Counted from the first letter of the stretch, positions 26,817-35,173 are shown. The stretch: 64,000 nucleotides of DNA from Duganella sp. Root336D2 (GCF_001425005.1 NZ_LMDB01000035.1:137005-201004); one strand, 5' to 3'. Numbers and translations are program-made. The notes: generated by a model from the letters alone, not told the origin.

Positions 26817-27487
26817 GCCGCCCCCTGCGCACGGTTCGGCACCAGCCGGTTGGCCGCGACCAGCACGATAATGCAGGTCACCGACGTGATGATCACCAGC
26901 AGGTTCGCTGTATCGTCCTGCCCCGCCTGCACTGCCTCATAAACGGCAATCGACAGCGTCTGCGTCTTGCCGGGAATGCTGCCGGCCACCATCAGCGTGG
27001 CGCCGAATTCCCCCATCGAGCGCGCGAATGCCAGCAAGGTTCCGGCCAATACGCCGCGCCACGCCAGCGGCAGGCTGACGCGCAGGAAAACAGCCAGCGG
27101 CGGCACGCCAAGCACGCTGGCGGCCTGCTCCATCTGTACGTCGACCGCTTCGAATGCCGAGCGCGCGCCTTTCAGCACCAGCGGGAAAGCCACGACCGCG
27201 GCGGCGATGACCGCACCCTGCCAGGTGAAAATCAGGTTGATGCCGAAATGCTGCTGCAGCCAGTGGCCAAGCGGACCATTGCGGCCGATCAGCACCAGCA
27301 GGTAGTAGCCAAGCACCGTCGGTGGCATCACCATCGGCAGGGTGAGCACGGCATCCAGCACATCGCGCCCGGGAAAACGGCCGCGTGCCAACAGGTAGCC
27401 AAAGCCGACGCCCAGCACCAGGTCAATCAAGGTCGCCCACAACGCCACCTTCAGTGACAAGCCAAGGGCAATCAGCGCAGCATCCAT
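26813..27487 (-). CDS. modB: Molybdate ABC transporter permease ModB
   Basis: The 224-residue inner-membrane permease has about five or six helices (LGLSLKVALWATLIDLVLG, VILTLP-like VLTLPMVMPPTVLGYYLL). The ATPase-docking EAA loop is visible as EQAASVLGVPPLAVFLRVSLP. It forms the channel for molybdate with ModA as binding protein and ModC as ATPase. It starts three bases after modA and overlaps modC by four bases, typical of a tightly coupled operon. Confidence 0.95.
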   Translation of the reverse strand: MDAALIALGLSLKVALWATLIDLVLGVGFGYLLARGRFPGRDVLDAVLTLPMVMPPTVLGYYLLVLIGRNGPLGHWLQQHFGINLIFTWQGAVIAAAVVAFPLVLKGARSAFEAVDVQMEQAASVLGVPPLAVFLRVSLPLAWRGVLAGTLLAFARSMGEFGATLMVAGSIPGKTQTLSIAVYEAVQAGQDDTANLLVIITSVTCIIVLVAANRLVPNRAQGAA

Positions 27488-27490
27488 GCT

Positions 27491-28225
27491 TTATGGTTTT
27501 CCGAATCCGAAACGCGCCAGGATGGCCTGGCCGCCCGGCGACAGGATGAACTCCGCAAAGGCGCGGCCGCCTGCCGCATTCGGCGCATCCTTGATCACAG
27601 CCAGGGGATAGGTGATTGGGCCGCCGCCCGGCACGACCATTGCCGTGCGCACCTTCTCCGCCTGCGAGGCGACATCGGTCTGGTACACCAGCCCCGCCTC
27701 GACCTCGCCGCGCGCGAGGTAATCAAGGCTCTGGCGCACATTGGTACCGAACACGAACTTCGGCTCCAGCTCGCCCCACAGCCCCACTTTTTCCAGCGCG
27801 CCCCTGGTGTAGCGGCCAACCGGCACGCTGGCCGGATTGCCGGTGGTCAGGCGCTGGACTGCCGGCTGGCGCAAGTCGGCCAGCGTGCGCAGGTCCAGCT
27901 TGCTGCCGAAGGGCACGGCGACCACCAGGCGGTTGCTGGCGAAGTTGCGGCGGCTGCCCGGCGCCACGTGCGGCTGGGCCTTATCCATGGCCTCCTGGTC
28001 GGCGGACGCGAACAGGTCGACCGGCGCGCCCTTGGCAATCTGGGCCACCAGTGCATCGGATGCGGCGAAGTTCAGCAGGACCTTGTCGCCCGGATGGGAT
28101 GCTTCGAAAGCAGCGGCTGCCTCACGGAAAGCGTTGTTGAGACTGGCCGCGGCGGATACAGTGATATCGGCAGCAGAGGCGGCGCCGGCGGCAAACATCA
28201 ACAGGACAGCAGCGACACGTTTCAT
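27491..28225 (-). CDS. modA: Molybdate-binding periplasmic protein ModA
   Basis: After a signal peptide (VAAVLLMFAAGAASA) comes the type-II binding fold with SAAASLNNAFREAA and FNFAASDALVAQI-like FAASDALVAQIAKGAPVDLF, the Ser/Asp pocket typical of ModA. YLARGEVEAGLVYQTD further matches the family. I start at the ATG at 28225, where GGAAAGGA lies seven bases upstream; an upstream TTG was rejected. The mature protein binds molybdate or tungstate and delivers it to ModBC. Confidence 0.94.
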   Translation of the reverse strand: MKRVAAVLLMFAAGAASAADITVSAAASLNNAFREAAAAFEASHPGDKVLLNFAASDALVAQIAKGAPVDLFASADQEAMDKAQPHVAPGSRRNFASNRLVVAVPFGSKLDLRTLADLRQPAVQRLTTGNPASVPVGRYTRGALEKVGLWGELEPKFVFGTNVRQSLDYLARGEVEAGLVYQTDVASQAEKVRTAMVVPGGGPITYPLAVIKDAPNAAGGRAFAEFILSPGGQAILARFGFGKP

Positions 28226-28244
28226 CAGCATTCCTTTCCAAAAG

Positions 28245-28268
28245 CGCAATATACATGATTATACAGCG
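28245..28268. promoter_or_regulatory. Candidate ModE operator upstream of modA
   Basis: The 24-bp imperfect palindrome has the form CGC-N2-TATA-N6-TATA-N2-GCG. Two TATA half-sites six bases apart flanked by inverted CGC/GCG resemble the known ModE box. It sits 20 bases upstream of the modA start, where a repressor would block initiation. ModE is encoded at the end of the same operon. Confidence 0.5.
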
Positions 28269-28274
28269 CAAAGT

Positions 28275-28320
28275 TTTTTGAATCCTTTTATAATTTCAGG
28301 AATTACTGAAAATTCAAAAA
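28275..28320. promoter_or_regulatory. Nested palindromes over the promoter of the cyd operon regulator
   Basis: An outer perfect repeat (TTTTTGAAT 28275-28283 with ATTCAAAAA 28312-28320) encloses an inner one (TTTCAG 28294-28299 with CTGAAA 28306-28311). A TATAAT at 28289-28294 lies inside, so a bound dimer would cover the promoter of the GbsR-like gene. It is a natural autoregulation site. Confidence 0.45.
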
Positions 28321-28341
28321 CTCAAGGAAGTAGGTCAAGCA

Positions 28342-28926
28342 ATGGTGAACCTGAGCCCCCTCGCACAAAAATTCATCCTCCACTTTGGCGAAATGGGCAG
28401 CCGCTGGGGGATCAACCGCACCGTCGGGCAGATCTATGCCCTGCTCTATGTCAGCAACCGCCCGCTGAACGCCGACGAAATCGCCGAACACCTGGAATTC
28501 TCGCGCTCCAACGTCTCAATGGGCCTGAAGGAGCTGCAGTCCTGGCGCCTGGTCAAGCTGCTGCACCAACCGAACGACCGCCGCGAATATTTCGAACCGC
28601 CGAAAGACGTGTGGGACATCTTCAAGGCCCTGTTGGAAGAACGCCGCCGCCGTGAAGTCGAACCGACGCTGTCGATGCTGCGCGACGCCATGTTGGAATC
28701 GGCCGCCACGGCGGAAGACCGCTACGCCCAGGAACGCATGCGCGAAATGTACGAGCTGATCGAGCTTTCCAGTTCCTGGTTCGACGACGTGCAGCGCCTG
28801 TCGCCGGACACCCTGGCCTCGCTGATGAAGATGGGTTCCACCGTCAAGAAGCTGCTCGACGTCGGCGACGTCGTGCGCGGCAAATTCCGCTCCAGCCGCA
28901 GCGAGGCTGAAGAGGACAGCAAATGA
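28342..28926 (+). CDS. GbsR/MarR-type transcriptional regulator of the cyd operon
   Basis: This 194-residue DNA-binding protein has a MarR/GbsR winged helix (LNADEIAEHLEFSRSNVSMG, LVKLLHQPNDRREYF) followed by a long helical dimerisation region. Members adjacent to cydAB are frequent in Burkholderiales and are thought to control the oxidase genes. The next start overlaps its stop (ATGA), so it is cotranscribed with cydP, cydA, cydB and cydX. Nested palindromes in its own promoter suggest feedback control. Confidence 0.85.
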   Translation: MVNLSPLAQKFILHFGEMGSRWGINRTVGQIYALLYVSNRPLNADEIAEHLEFSRSNVSMGLKELQSWRLVKLLHQPNDRREYFEPPKDVWDIFKALLEERRRREVEPTLSMLRDAMLESAATAEDRYAQERMREMYELIELSSSWFDDVQRLSPDTLASLMKMGSTVKKLLDVGDVVRGKFRSSRSEAEEDSK

Positions 28927-29132
28927 AGCCCCCCGGCCGCCGCGGCCTGGCACTGACAATCACGATCGCACTGGCCGTGAAGGCCGTGCTGCTGTACGGC
29001 CTGTGGTACGCCTTTTTCTCGCACCCGCAAACCAGGAAAATGCGGCTGCCGACCGGGCAGGTGGAGAACCATCTGCTCGCAGCGCCCGCGCCAACCCTTC
29101 CAGAAAAGGTGAATGATGGCACCCGTCGATGA
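28923..29132 (+). CDS. cydP: CydP-like small subunit of cytochrome bd oxidase
   Basis: The 69-residue protein has one transmembrane helix (LTITIALAVKAVLLYGLWYAFF) and a short polar tail. Size, single helix and position directly before cydA match the putative small subunit CydP found in proteobacterial cyd operons. It overlaps both the regulator upstream and cydA downstream, which implies translational coupling. Its role is thought to be assembly or stability of the oxidase. Confidence 0.7.
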   Translation: MKPPGRRGLALTITIALAVKAVLLYGLWYAFFSHPQTRKMRLPTGQVENHLLAAPAPTLPEKVNDGTRR

Positions 29133-30672
29133 AGTTGTCGCCCTGTCCCGGCTGCAGTTCGGGCTCACGGCTCTCTACCATTTCCTGTTTGTCCCGCTCA
29201 CGCTGGGACTGTCCTGGATCCTGGTCATCATGGAGTCGGTGTACGTGATGACCGGCCGCGAAATCTATCGCGACATGACCAAATTCTGGGGCAAGCTGTT
29301 CGGCATTAACTTTGCCATGGGCGTCACCACCGGCATCACGCTGGAATTCCAGTTCGGCACCAACTGGGCCTACTACTCGCACTATGTGGGCGACATCTTC
29401 GGCACGCCATTGGCGATTGAAGGGATGATGGCCTTCTTCCTTGAATCGACCTTCGTCGGCCTGTTCTTCTTCGGCTGGAGCAAGCTGTCCAGGCGCCAGC
29501 ACTTGTTTGTTACCTTCCTGGTGGCCCTTGGCTCCAGCCTCTCTGCGCTGTGGATCCTGATCGCCAACGGCTGGATGAACCACCCGGTCGGCGCGGAGTT
29601 CAATTACGAAACCATGCGCATGGAACTGACCAGCATCGCCGACGTGATCTTCAACCCGGTGGCGCAAGTGAAGTTCGTGCACACCGTGGCTGCCGGCTAC
29701 GTGACGGCCTCGATGTTCGTGCTTGGCGTCTCTGCCTGGTACCTGCTGAAGGCGCGCGACGTGGCATTTGCCCTGCGCTCGTTCGCGATTGCGGCCGGCT
29801 TTGGCCTGGCGTCGACACTGTCCGTGATCGTGCTGGGCGACGAATCCGGCTACACGGCAGGCGAAGTAAACAAGGTCAAGCTGGCGGCGATTGAAGCCGA
29901 ATGGCATACGGTCCCGGCCCCTGCCGGCATCACCGTCTTCGGCCTGCCGAACGACAAGGAAGAGCGCACCGATTACGCGATAAAGATCCCCTACGTACTG
30001 GGCCTGATCGCAACGCGCTCGGTCGATAAGCAAGTCACCGGCATCAAGGATTTGAAGGACGAGCATGAGGTCCGCATCCGCAACGGCATGAAGGCGTACG
30101 CCGCCCTGCTCCGCCTCAAATCGGGCGACAGGTCGCCGGCAGCGGTGGCAGCCTTCAAGGCACTGCAGGACGACCTGGGGTATGGCCTGCTGCTGAAAAA
30201 GTACACGCCGAACGTGGTCGACGCCAGCGACGCGCAGGTCAAGATGGTGGTGGACGACACCATTCCCAAAGTGGCCCCCTTGTTCTGGGCCTTCCGCGGC
30301 ATGGTGGGCTTGGGACTGGCCTTCCTGTTCATCTTCAGCGCCTCGTTCTACTTCCTGGTCCGCCAGCGCCTGGCGCCGCAGCGCTGGTTGCTCAAGCTGG
30401 CCGTATTCGCGATCCCGCTGCCGTGGATCGCGGCGGAACTGGGCTGGATCGTGGCCGAATACGGCCGCCAGCCCTGGACGATCGCTGGGATCTTGCCGAC
30501 ACACCTGTCGGCCTCCAATATCCAGCCGTCGAACCTGTATTTCAGCCTGGCCGGCTTTGCCCTGTTCTATACGGTCCTGCTGGTGATTGAAATGAAGCTG
30601 ATGTTCAAGTACGCACGCCTCGGCCCAAGCGCCCTGCACACCGGCAAATACCATTGGGAGCAACAATCATGA
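29116..30672 (+). CDS. cydA: Cytochrome bd ubiquinol oxidase subunit I
   Basis: CydA carries the three haems and oxidises ubiquinol while reducing O2. Visible landmarks are the haem-ligand His in TALYHFLFVP near residue 19, the acidic pair region GMMAFFLESTFVGLFFFGW, the haem b558 His in KFVHTVAAGYV near residue 186, the quinol-binding Q-loop, and the signature GWIVAEYGRQPW. At 518 residues it is the E. coli-like form. Of two adjacent ATGs I prefer 29116 because AGGT is then six bases upstream. The enzyme supports respiration at low oxygen. Confidence 0.97.
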   Translation: MAPVDEVVALSRLQFGLTALYHFLFVPLTLGLSWILVIMESVYVMTGREIYRDMTKFWGKLFGINFAMGVTTGITLEFQFGTNWAYYSHYVGDIFGTPLAIEGMMAFFLESTFVGLFFFGWSKLSRRQHLFVTFLVALGSSLSALWILIANGWMNHPVGAEFNYETMRMELTSIADVIFNPVAQVKFVHTVAAGYVTASMFVLGVSAWYLLKARDVAFALRSFAIAAGFGLASTLSVIVLGDESGYTAGEVNKVKLAAIEAEWHTVPAPAGITVFGLPNDKEERTDYAIKIPYVLGLIATRSVDKQVTGIKDLKDEHEVRIRNGMKAYAALLRLKSGDRSPAAVAAFKALQDDLGYGLLLKKYTPNVVDASDAQVKMVVDDTIPKVAPLFWAFRGMVGLGLAFLFIFSASFYFLVRQRLAPQRWLLKLAVFAIPLPWIAAELGWIVAEYGRQPWTIAGILPTHLSASNIQPSNLYFSLAGFALFYTVLLVIEMKLMFKYARLGPSALHTGKYHWEQQS

Positions 30673-31811
30673 TCTTCGATTACGAAACTTATAAAGTGAT
30701 CTGGTGGTGCTTCGTCGCAGTGCTGCTGCTTGGCTTTGCGCTGACCGATGGCTTCGACTTCGGCGTCGGCATGTCCCTGCCCTTCCTCGGCAAGGACGAT
30801 ATTGAACGCCGCGTCATCATCAACACCATCGGCCCGACCTGGGAAGGCAACCAGACCTGGTTCATCGCCGCCGGCGGCACCTTGTTCGCCGCCTGGCCGC
30901 TGGTCTACGCGGCTGCGTTCTCCAGCCTGTACATTGCGTTGATCGTCGCCCTGTTCGCCCTGTTCTTCCGACCGGTGGGCTTCGACTACCGCAGCAAGAT
31001 CGCCGACCCGCGCTGGCGCAATACCTGGGACTGGGGCCTGTTCATCGGCGGTTTCGTGCCGCCGCTGATCTTCGGCGTCGGCATGGGCAATGTGCTGCAA
31101 GGCATACCGTTCCGCTACGACGACCTGCTGCGCCTCGAATACACCGGCAACTTCTTCCAGCTGCTGAACCCGTTCGGACTGCTGTCCGGCGCGCTGGCCG
31201 TCGCCATGCTGGCCATGCACGGCGCCACCTTCCTGCACCAGAAAACGGAAGGCGTGATTGCCGAACGCGCGCGCCGCATGGCGATGATCGCCGCCGCACT
31301 GACCATCGTCTTGTTCGCCGCCGCTGGCGTCTGGGTCGCCACCGCGCTGCCAGGCTACCGCATCACCGCCATGCCTGATGCCGGCAGCGCCTTCATGCCG
31401 CCTGCGAAAACGGTGGTGCTTGCAGCCGGCGCCTGGAGCGACAATTACTCGCGCTGGCCGCTGACGCTGGCCTTCCCCGCCGCAGCCATCTCCGGCGCCG
31501 TGCTGGCGATCGTGCTCAGCGCCGTACGCCGCACGGTTGCAGCCTTCCTTGCCAGCGGCATGAGCGTGGCAGGGATCCTGCTCACCGCCGGCGGCGCCAT
31601 GTTCCCCTTCGTGCTGCCATCCTCGCTGGCGCCATCGCACAGCCTGACCGCGTGGGATGCCACCTCCAGCCACAAGACGCTGGCAGTGATGTTCTGGGTG
31701 GTGGTGGTCATGCTGCCGATTATCGTGATGTACACAAGCTGGGTGTACCGCGTAGTGCGCGGCAAAGTCACCGCCGCCCACATCCACGAAAACGAACACA
31801 CCGCTTATTGA
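30669..31811 (+). CDS. cydB: Cytochrome bd ubiquinol oxidase subunit II
   Basis: CydB is the haem-free structural partner of CydA with eight or nine helices. The N-terminal signature FALTDGFDFGVGMSLPF and the following GPTWEGNQTWFIAAGGTLFAAWP-like region are diagnostic. The ATG at 30669 overlaps the cydA stop (ATGA) and has GGGAGCAA upstream; an earlier in-frame TTG was rejected. At 380 residues it is standard. Confidence 0.97.
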   Translation: MIFDYETYKVIWWCFVAVLLLGFALTDGFDFGVGMSLPFLGKDDIERRVIINTIGPTWEGNQTWFIAAGGTLFAAWPLVYAAAFSSLYIALIVALFALFFRPVGFDYRSKIADPRWRNTWDWGLFIGGFVPPLIFGVGMGNVLQGIPFRYDDLLRLEYTGNFFQLLNPFGLLSGALAVAMLAMHGATFLHQKTEGVIAERARRMAMIAAALTIVLFAAAGVWVATALPGYRITAMPDAGSAFMPPAKTVVLAAGAWSDNYSRWPLTLAFPAAAISGAVLAIVLSAVRRTVAAFLASGMSVAGILLTAGGAMFPFVLPSSLAPSHSLTAWDATSSHKTLAVMFWVVVVMLPIIVMYTSWVYRVVRGKVTAAHIHENEHTAY

Positions 31812-31823
31812 AAGGAGTCAGCC

Positions 31824-31976
31824 ATGTGGTACTTCACCTGGATCCTCGGCATCTGCGTCGCAGTCTTTGCCGCCATTATCAATGTGATGTGGCTGGAGGC
31901 AAACTACGCCTTCGGCGAGCGCAACGAGGACCTGACCCGCGCCCGCTTTGAATCGGCGCGCGACGCCGACACCTGA
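31824..31976 (+). CDS. cydX: CydX microprotein of cytochrome bd oxidase
   Basis: This 50-residue single-helix protein begins MWYFTWILGICVAVFAAIIN and continues with the conserved VMWLEANY stretch, the hallmark of CydX/CbdX. An AAAGGAG ribosome site lies upstream, twelve bases after cydB. CydX binds the CydAB core and stabilises its haems. The C-terminal acidic/basic tail (about 20 residues) is somewhat longer than in E. coli, which has 37 residues in all. Confidence 0.93.
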   Translation: MWYFTWILGICVAVFAAIINVMWLEANYAFGERNEDLTRARFESARDADT

Positions 31977-31982
31977 TAGCGC

Positions 31983-32198
31983 TCAGGACAGCTTGACCAC
32001 TTCAGGATAAGCTGGCCGCGCCTCTTCGTGGAAAAGATCACCGAGATAGAGCGCCAGGTCGGCCTCTTCGACGTCATGCGGAATGACGAAATCGGCCGGC
32101 CGGCGCTTGCCGTCCGAACCGGGGTAGAAGGCAGCCCACTGGCTGCCCTGGCGCTCGATATGGATGCGGGTGCCGAATACATTGAACTTCAACGACAT
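31983..32198 (-). CDS. Small DUF7661-like protein
   Basis: The 71-residue cytoplasmic protein has the layout LKFNVFGTRIHIERQG, then GKRRPADFVIP, then EADLALYLGDLFHEEARP. This pattern is found in small conserved proteins of unknown function (DUF7661). Its start follows directly after the stop of the upstream GIY-YIG nuclease gene, so the two are one transcription unit. It is convergent with cydX, six bases apart. Confidence 0.65.
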   Translation of the reverse strand: MSLKFNVFGTRIHIERQGSQWAAFYPGSDGKRRPADFVIPHDVEEADLALYLGDLFHEEARPAYPEVVKLS

Positions 32199-33044
32199 TC
32201 AAAGCTCCTCGATGCGTAAGGTGCCCGACTGCAGCGGGCGCACCAGGATATTGTACACATCGATATCGAAGCCAACTGCCGCGGTACGCGGCTTGTCCAC
32301 GCCAAGGTAGCACCAGCGATCGACGATCGCATGCTGGCGCAGTCCGCCCGATTCTTCGACGATCCCCACGGCGCCCGCGAACGGCCAGCGTGTCACGCGC
32401 AGCGGCTCCAGCGCCAGCCGCACACGTGCCGCGTGCTCGGCTGCCGGCTCTTCGCCAGTACAAGCGCCCTGGCAGCGTCCCACTTGCCGCGCAAAGCACG
32501 GCCGCCCCGGCATCCCTTTCTCCAGCCCCGTCGCCACTGTGCACAGGGCGCGCGCATGCACCACGTCGCGCAGGGTTTCAATAGCCGCCTTCCTGCTGCC
32601 GAACAGGCCATAGAGCTGCTCGGCCAGCGCAAAGTCAACCTCGCGCGCGAAAACAATTTCTGGCCGGTCGCCCGCCATGCTGATCGAACACATCTCTCGC
32701 ATCCGGCGCAATTTGGAATTAAAAACGGGCTGGTACTGTTTGACCAGTTCCGATTCGCGCAGCAAGGCGCCAATTTCCCCGCCGGTACGCTCGAAGTCGA
32801 TGGCGGCGGAGCGCGCCAGCATCTGCATTTCCTCCGCAGTACGCAGGTGCGACAGCACCCGCGTCCGGATATTGACGCTCTTGCCGATGTAAACCGGCTT
32901 GCCGGCAGCATCGCGGAAGATGTATACGCCCGGCAGCGACGGCAGGGCGTCGATGCATTCTCTGGGGATGTGGGCGGGATAGCTGAAGTTCAATACGGGG
33001 TCGCTGACCACCAGCAGTCCCACCGAATTGACGTGGGTGCGCAT
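32199..33044 (-). CDS. GIY-YIG endonuclease, Cho-like excinuclease
   Basis: The 281-residue protein has an N-terminal GIY-YIG nuclease domain (SLPGVYIFRDAAGKPVYIGKSVNIRTRVLSH) with the metal Glu in GALLRESELVKQYQP. A Cys-bearing region follows (CFARQVGRCQGACTGEE). This is the architecture of Cho, the UvrC paralogue that makes the 3' incision during nucleotide excision repair. The length agrees with Cho (about 295). No ribosome site is visible; a TATCAT hexamer six bases before the ATG suggests leaderless translation. Confidence 0.85.
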   Translation of the reverse strand: MRTHVNSVGLLVVSDPVLNFSYPAHIPRECIDALPSLPGVYIFRDAAGKPVYIGKSVNIRTRVLSHLRTAEEMQMLARSAAIDFERTGGEIGALLRESELVKQYQPVFNSKLRRMREMCSISMAGDRPEIVFAREVDFALAEQLYGLFGSRKAAIETLRDVVHARALCTVATGLEKGMPGRPCFARQVGRCQGACTGEEPAAEHAARVRLALEPLRVTRWPFAGAVGIVEESGGLRQHAIVDRWCYLGVDKPRTAAVGFDIDVYNILVRPLQSGTLRIEEL

Positions 33045-33050
33045 GCGGGC

Positions 33051-33056
33051 ATGATA
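33051..33056 (-). promoter_or_regulatory. -10-like hexamer directly upstream of the Cho-like gene
   Basis: TATCAT on the minus strand is separated by six bases (GCCCGC) from the ATG, with no Shine-Dalgarno sequence. The arrangement nearly repeats that of the copper operon (TATAAT-GCCCGCC-ATG). Confidence 0.35.
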
Positions 33057-33070
33057 CCATTCGGCCCGCC

Positions 33071-33571
33071 ATGAAATACCTCAGCGCTTACTCAGAACAG
33101 ACACTTTCCCAGGTCCGCCAGGTGATGGACCAGGGTCGCCTCGGCGAAGTACTGCTGCAACGTTATCCGAAAGCCCACGAAATCCGCAACGACCGTGCGT
33201 TGTACGACTACGTCCAGGATTTGCGCAACGAATTCCTGCGCAATGCCGCGCCGATCGACAAAGTGGCATTCGACAGCAAGATCCATGTGATCAACCACGC
33301 ACTCGGCCTGCACACCTCCGTGTCACGCGTCCAGGGCGGCAAGCTGAAAGCCAAGCATGAGATCCGCGTAGCGACAATGTTCCGCGACGTGCCGCTCGAA
33401 TTCCTGCGGATGATCGCGGTGCACGAGCTGGCGCACGTAAAAGAAAAACAGCACGACAAGGCGTTCTACAAGCTGTGCACCTATATGGAGCCGAACTACC
33501 ACCAGTACGAGTTCGACACCCGTCTATACCTGACGCACCTCGATGCGTCAGGCAAAAAGCTCTGGTCTTAG
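33071..33571 (+). CDS. YgjP-like zinc metallopeptidase (DUF45)
   Basis: The 166-residue protein has the zinc motif MIAVHELAHVKEKQHDKAFY near residues 115-135, with the third His in the HDKAF segment, as in YgjP and related minimal M48-like domains. There is no signal peptide, so it is cytoplasmic. It is divergent from the Cho-like gene with only 26 bases between starts. Substrate unknown; relatives are often near restriction or repair genes. Confidence 0.8.
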   Translation: MKYLSAYSEQTLSQVRQVMDQGRLGEVLLQRYPKAHEIRNDRALYDYVQDLRNEFLRNAAPIDKVAFDSKIHVINHALGLHTSVSRVQGGKLKAKHEIRVATMFRDVPLEFLRMIAVHELAHVKEKQHDKAFYKLCTYMEPNYHQYEFDTRLYLTHLDASGKKLWS

Positions 33572-34104
33572 CCGCGCAGGCTTTGCACCAAGGCCATCGG
33601 CGAAGCGTTCACGCGTACCAGGGCCGCATGCTGCGGTTTGATGAAGCCTTCGTCGCGCGCGTGTTCGATGAAACCGACCAGCTTGTCGTAAAAACCGTCC
33701 ACGTTCAGCAGGCCAACCGGCTTGCTGTGGATGCCAAGCTGCGACCAGGTCAGCATCTCGAACAGTTCTTCCAGCGTGCCCATGCCGCCCGGCATGGCGA
33801 TAAAGCCGTCGGACAGCTGCGCCATCATGGCTTTACGCTCGTGCATGTCCTTGACGATGAACTGGCGCGTCAGGCCGCTGTGGCCCACTTCGCGTTCGAC
33901 CAGTGCGGTCGGGATCACTCCCGTCACTTCGCCGCCAAGGCGCAGCACCTCGTCGGCGATCACGCCCATCAGGCCCACATTGCCGCCGCCGTACACCAGC
34001 GCCAGGTTCTGCTCCACCAGCGCGGCGGCCAGCGCACGCGCCTGTTCGGCGTAACGAGGGGAAGCGCCGGCATTGGCGCCGCAATACACGCAAATCGATT
34101 TCAT
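33568..34104 (-). CDS. LOG-family protein, cytokinin riboside 5'-monophosphate phosphoribohydrolase type
   Basis: LOG enzymes split nucleoside 5'-monophosphates into base and ribose phosphate. The 178-residue protein shows the N-terminal SICVYCGANAGASPRY, GGGNVGLMG, and the signature PGGMGTLEELFE. Start at 34104 is chosen because the family begins with MKSICVYCG; upstream in-frame residues belong to the TetR gene region. It overlaps the TetR stop (ATGA), so the TetR protein probably controls it. It is convergent with the metallopeptidase gene. Confidence 0.93.
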   Translation of the reverse strand: MKSICVYCGANAGASPRYAEQARALAAALVEQNLALVYGGGNVGLMGVIADEVLRLGGEVTGVIPTALVEREVGHSGLTRQFIVKDMHERKAMMAQLSDGFIAMPGGMGTLEELFEMLTWSQLGIHSKPVGLLNVDGFYDKLVGFIEHARDEGFIKPQHAALVRVNASPMALVQSLRG

Positions 34105-34766
34105 TTGAGCTTCTTCAGGTATTCTTCGGACAGTTTCTGGAACAGCAGGCTGGTCTCGCCGCGCAGGTAAGGCCCAATCTGGGACAGCACCTGGTAGCAG
34201 CCGCGCGCCAGCGCATCGGCCATCGATTGCTGCTCGGAGTATTTGCGCGGATTGCGCACGTATTCGTAGGACAGCCAATAAGTCGCCACCACCACCATAT
34301 TCACCGACATCGCGTCGATCGCCATATCGCTGGCTTCCAGCGAGCCTTCGCTGCGCAGGTCCAGGCACAGGTTGCGCGCCACCTTGATCTTGTGGGCCAG
34401 CAGTTCCTTGAATTCCAGCTCCAGCTTGCGATTGCGCGACAGCAGGTCGTTCAGGTCGCGGTAGAAGAAGCGGTAGCGCCAGATCAGCTCAAACATCAGG
34501 TGCAGGTACAGCCACACGTCCTCGACATTCGAGCGGCGCCCGCTCGGCACCTGCAGCATGCGTTCCGCTTCGGCCTTGAACTGGACGAAGATGGAATTGA
34601 CGATGTCGTCCTTGTTCCTGAAATGGTAATAGAGGTTCCCCGGGGAGATATTCATCTCCTCGGCGATAACGGTGGTCGTGATGTTTGGCTCGCCGAACTC
34701 GTTAAACAAGCGCAGCGAGAGTTCCAGGATGCGTTCGCGGGTTCGTCTTGGCGCTTTTTGTAGCAT
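34101..34766 (-). CDS. TetR/AcrR-family transcriptional regulator
   Basis: Residues 1-60 form a TetR helix-turn-helix (RERILELSLRLFNEFGEPNI, ISPGNLYYHFRNKDDIV). The remaining 160 residues are a helical ligand-binding domain rich in aromatic residues (WRYRFFYRDLNDLLSRN). The pattern is close to the TetR proteins found near PHA and fatty-acid genes, and a phasin gene lies 60 bases upstream on the same strand. It overlaps the LOG gene by four bases. Confidence 0.9.
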   Translation of the reverse strand: MLQKAPRRTRERILELSLRLFNEFGEPNITTTVIAEEMNISPGNLYYHFRNKDDIVNSIFVQFKAEAERMLQVPSGRRSNVEDVWLYLHLMFELIWRYRFFYRDLNDLLSRNRKLELEFKELLAHKIKVARNLCLDLRSEGSLEASDMAIDAMSVNMVVVATYWLSYEYVRNPRKYSEQQSMADALARGCYQVLSQIGPYLRGETSLLFQKLSEEYLKKLK

Positions 34767-34825
34767 AACAGGGGGGGTCTATTGTTTCCCCTGCAAGGAT
34801 ATCACTATTAGAAGTTTTCCAGAAG

Positions 34826-35173
34826 TTACGCTTTTTTCGTTGTCGCCTTTTTGACTGGCTTTTTCACCAACGCTTTCAATTCTTCGACCTGCCGGCTTAG
34901 TTCCTCCATCCGCTCGATCAAAGCGTTGATGTCCTGCCGCATCGGCACGCCGATCGAGTCCAGCGCCCGGGTTACCCGCTCTTCGAACACTTTTTCCAGT
35001 GAATTGACCGTTTCACGCACATGGCCGGCGCGGTCGCCTTCGACAGCCCGGGCCCGTTTTTGCAGGTCGGTAAATGCCCCCAGGCCGGCTTTCCAGATTT
35101 CCTGCGCCGATTCGCGTACTGCCTTGGTCAGCCGTTCTTCGCTTTCTTCAAACGATTTCGTCTTCTTCCCCAT
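34826..35173 (-). CDS. Phasin-family polyhydroxyalkanoate granule protein
   Basis: The 115-residue protein is nearly all amphipathic helix (EERLTKAVRESAQEIWKAGLG, TDLQKRARAVEG) followed by a coiled-coil (MEELSRQVEELKALV) and a Lys-rich tail (KKPVKKATTKKA). This is the PhaF/PhaI-type phasin layout, where the basic tail may contact nucleic acid. Phasins coat PHA granules. No PHA synthase is in the window. The next upstream 175 bases hold only a weak 35-codon frame and no recognisable gene. Confidence 0.82.
   Translation of the reverse strand: MGKKTKSFEESEERLTKAVRESAQEIWKAGLGAFTDLQKRARAVEGDRAGHVRETVNSLEKVFEERVTRALDSIGVPMRQDINALIERMEELSRQVEELKALVKKPVKKATTKKA

Noticed and set aside
28960..30666. 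Long minus-strand frame opposite cydA
   Set aside because: The cydA translation carries all conserved motifs; the antisense product is low-complexity and matches no family.
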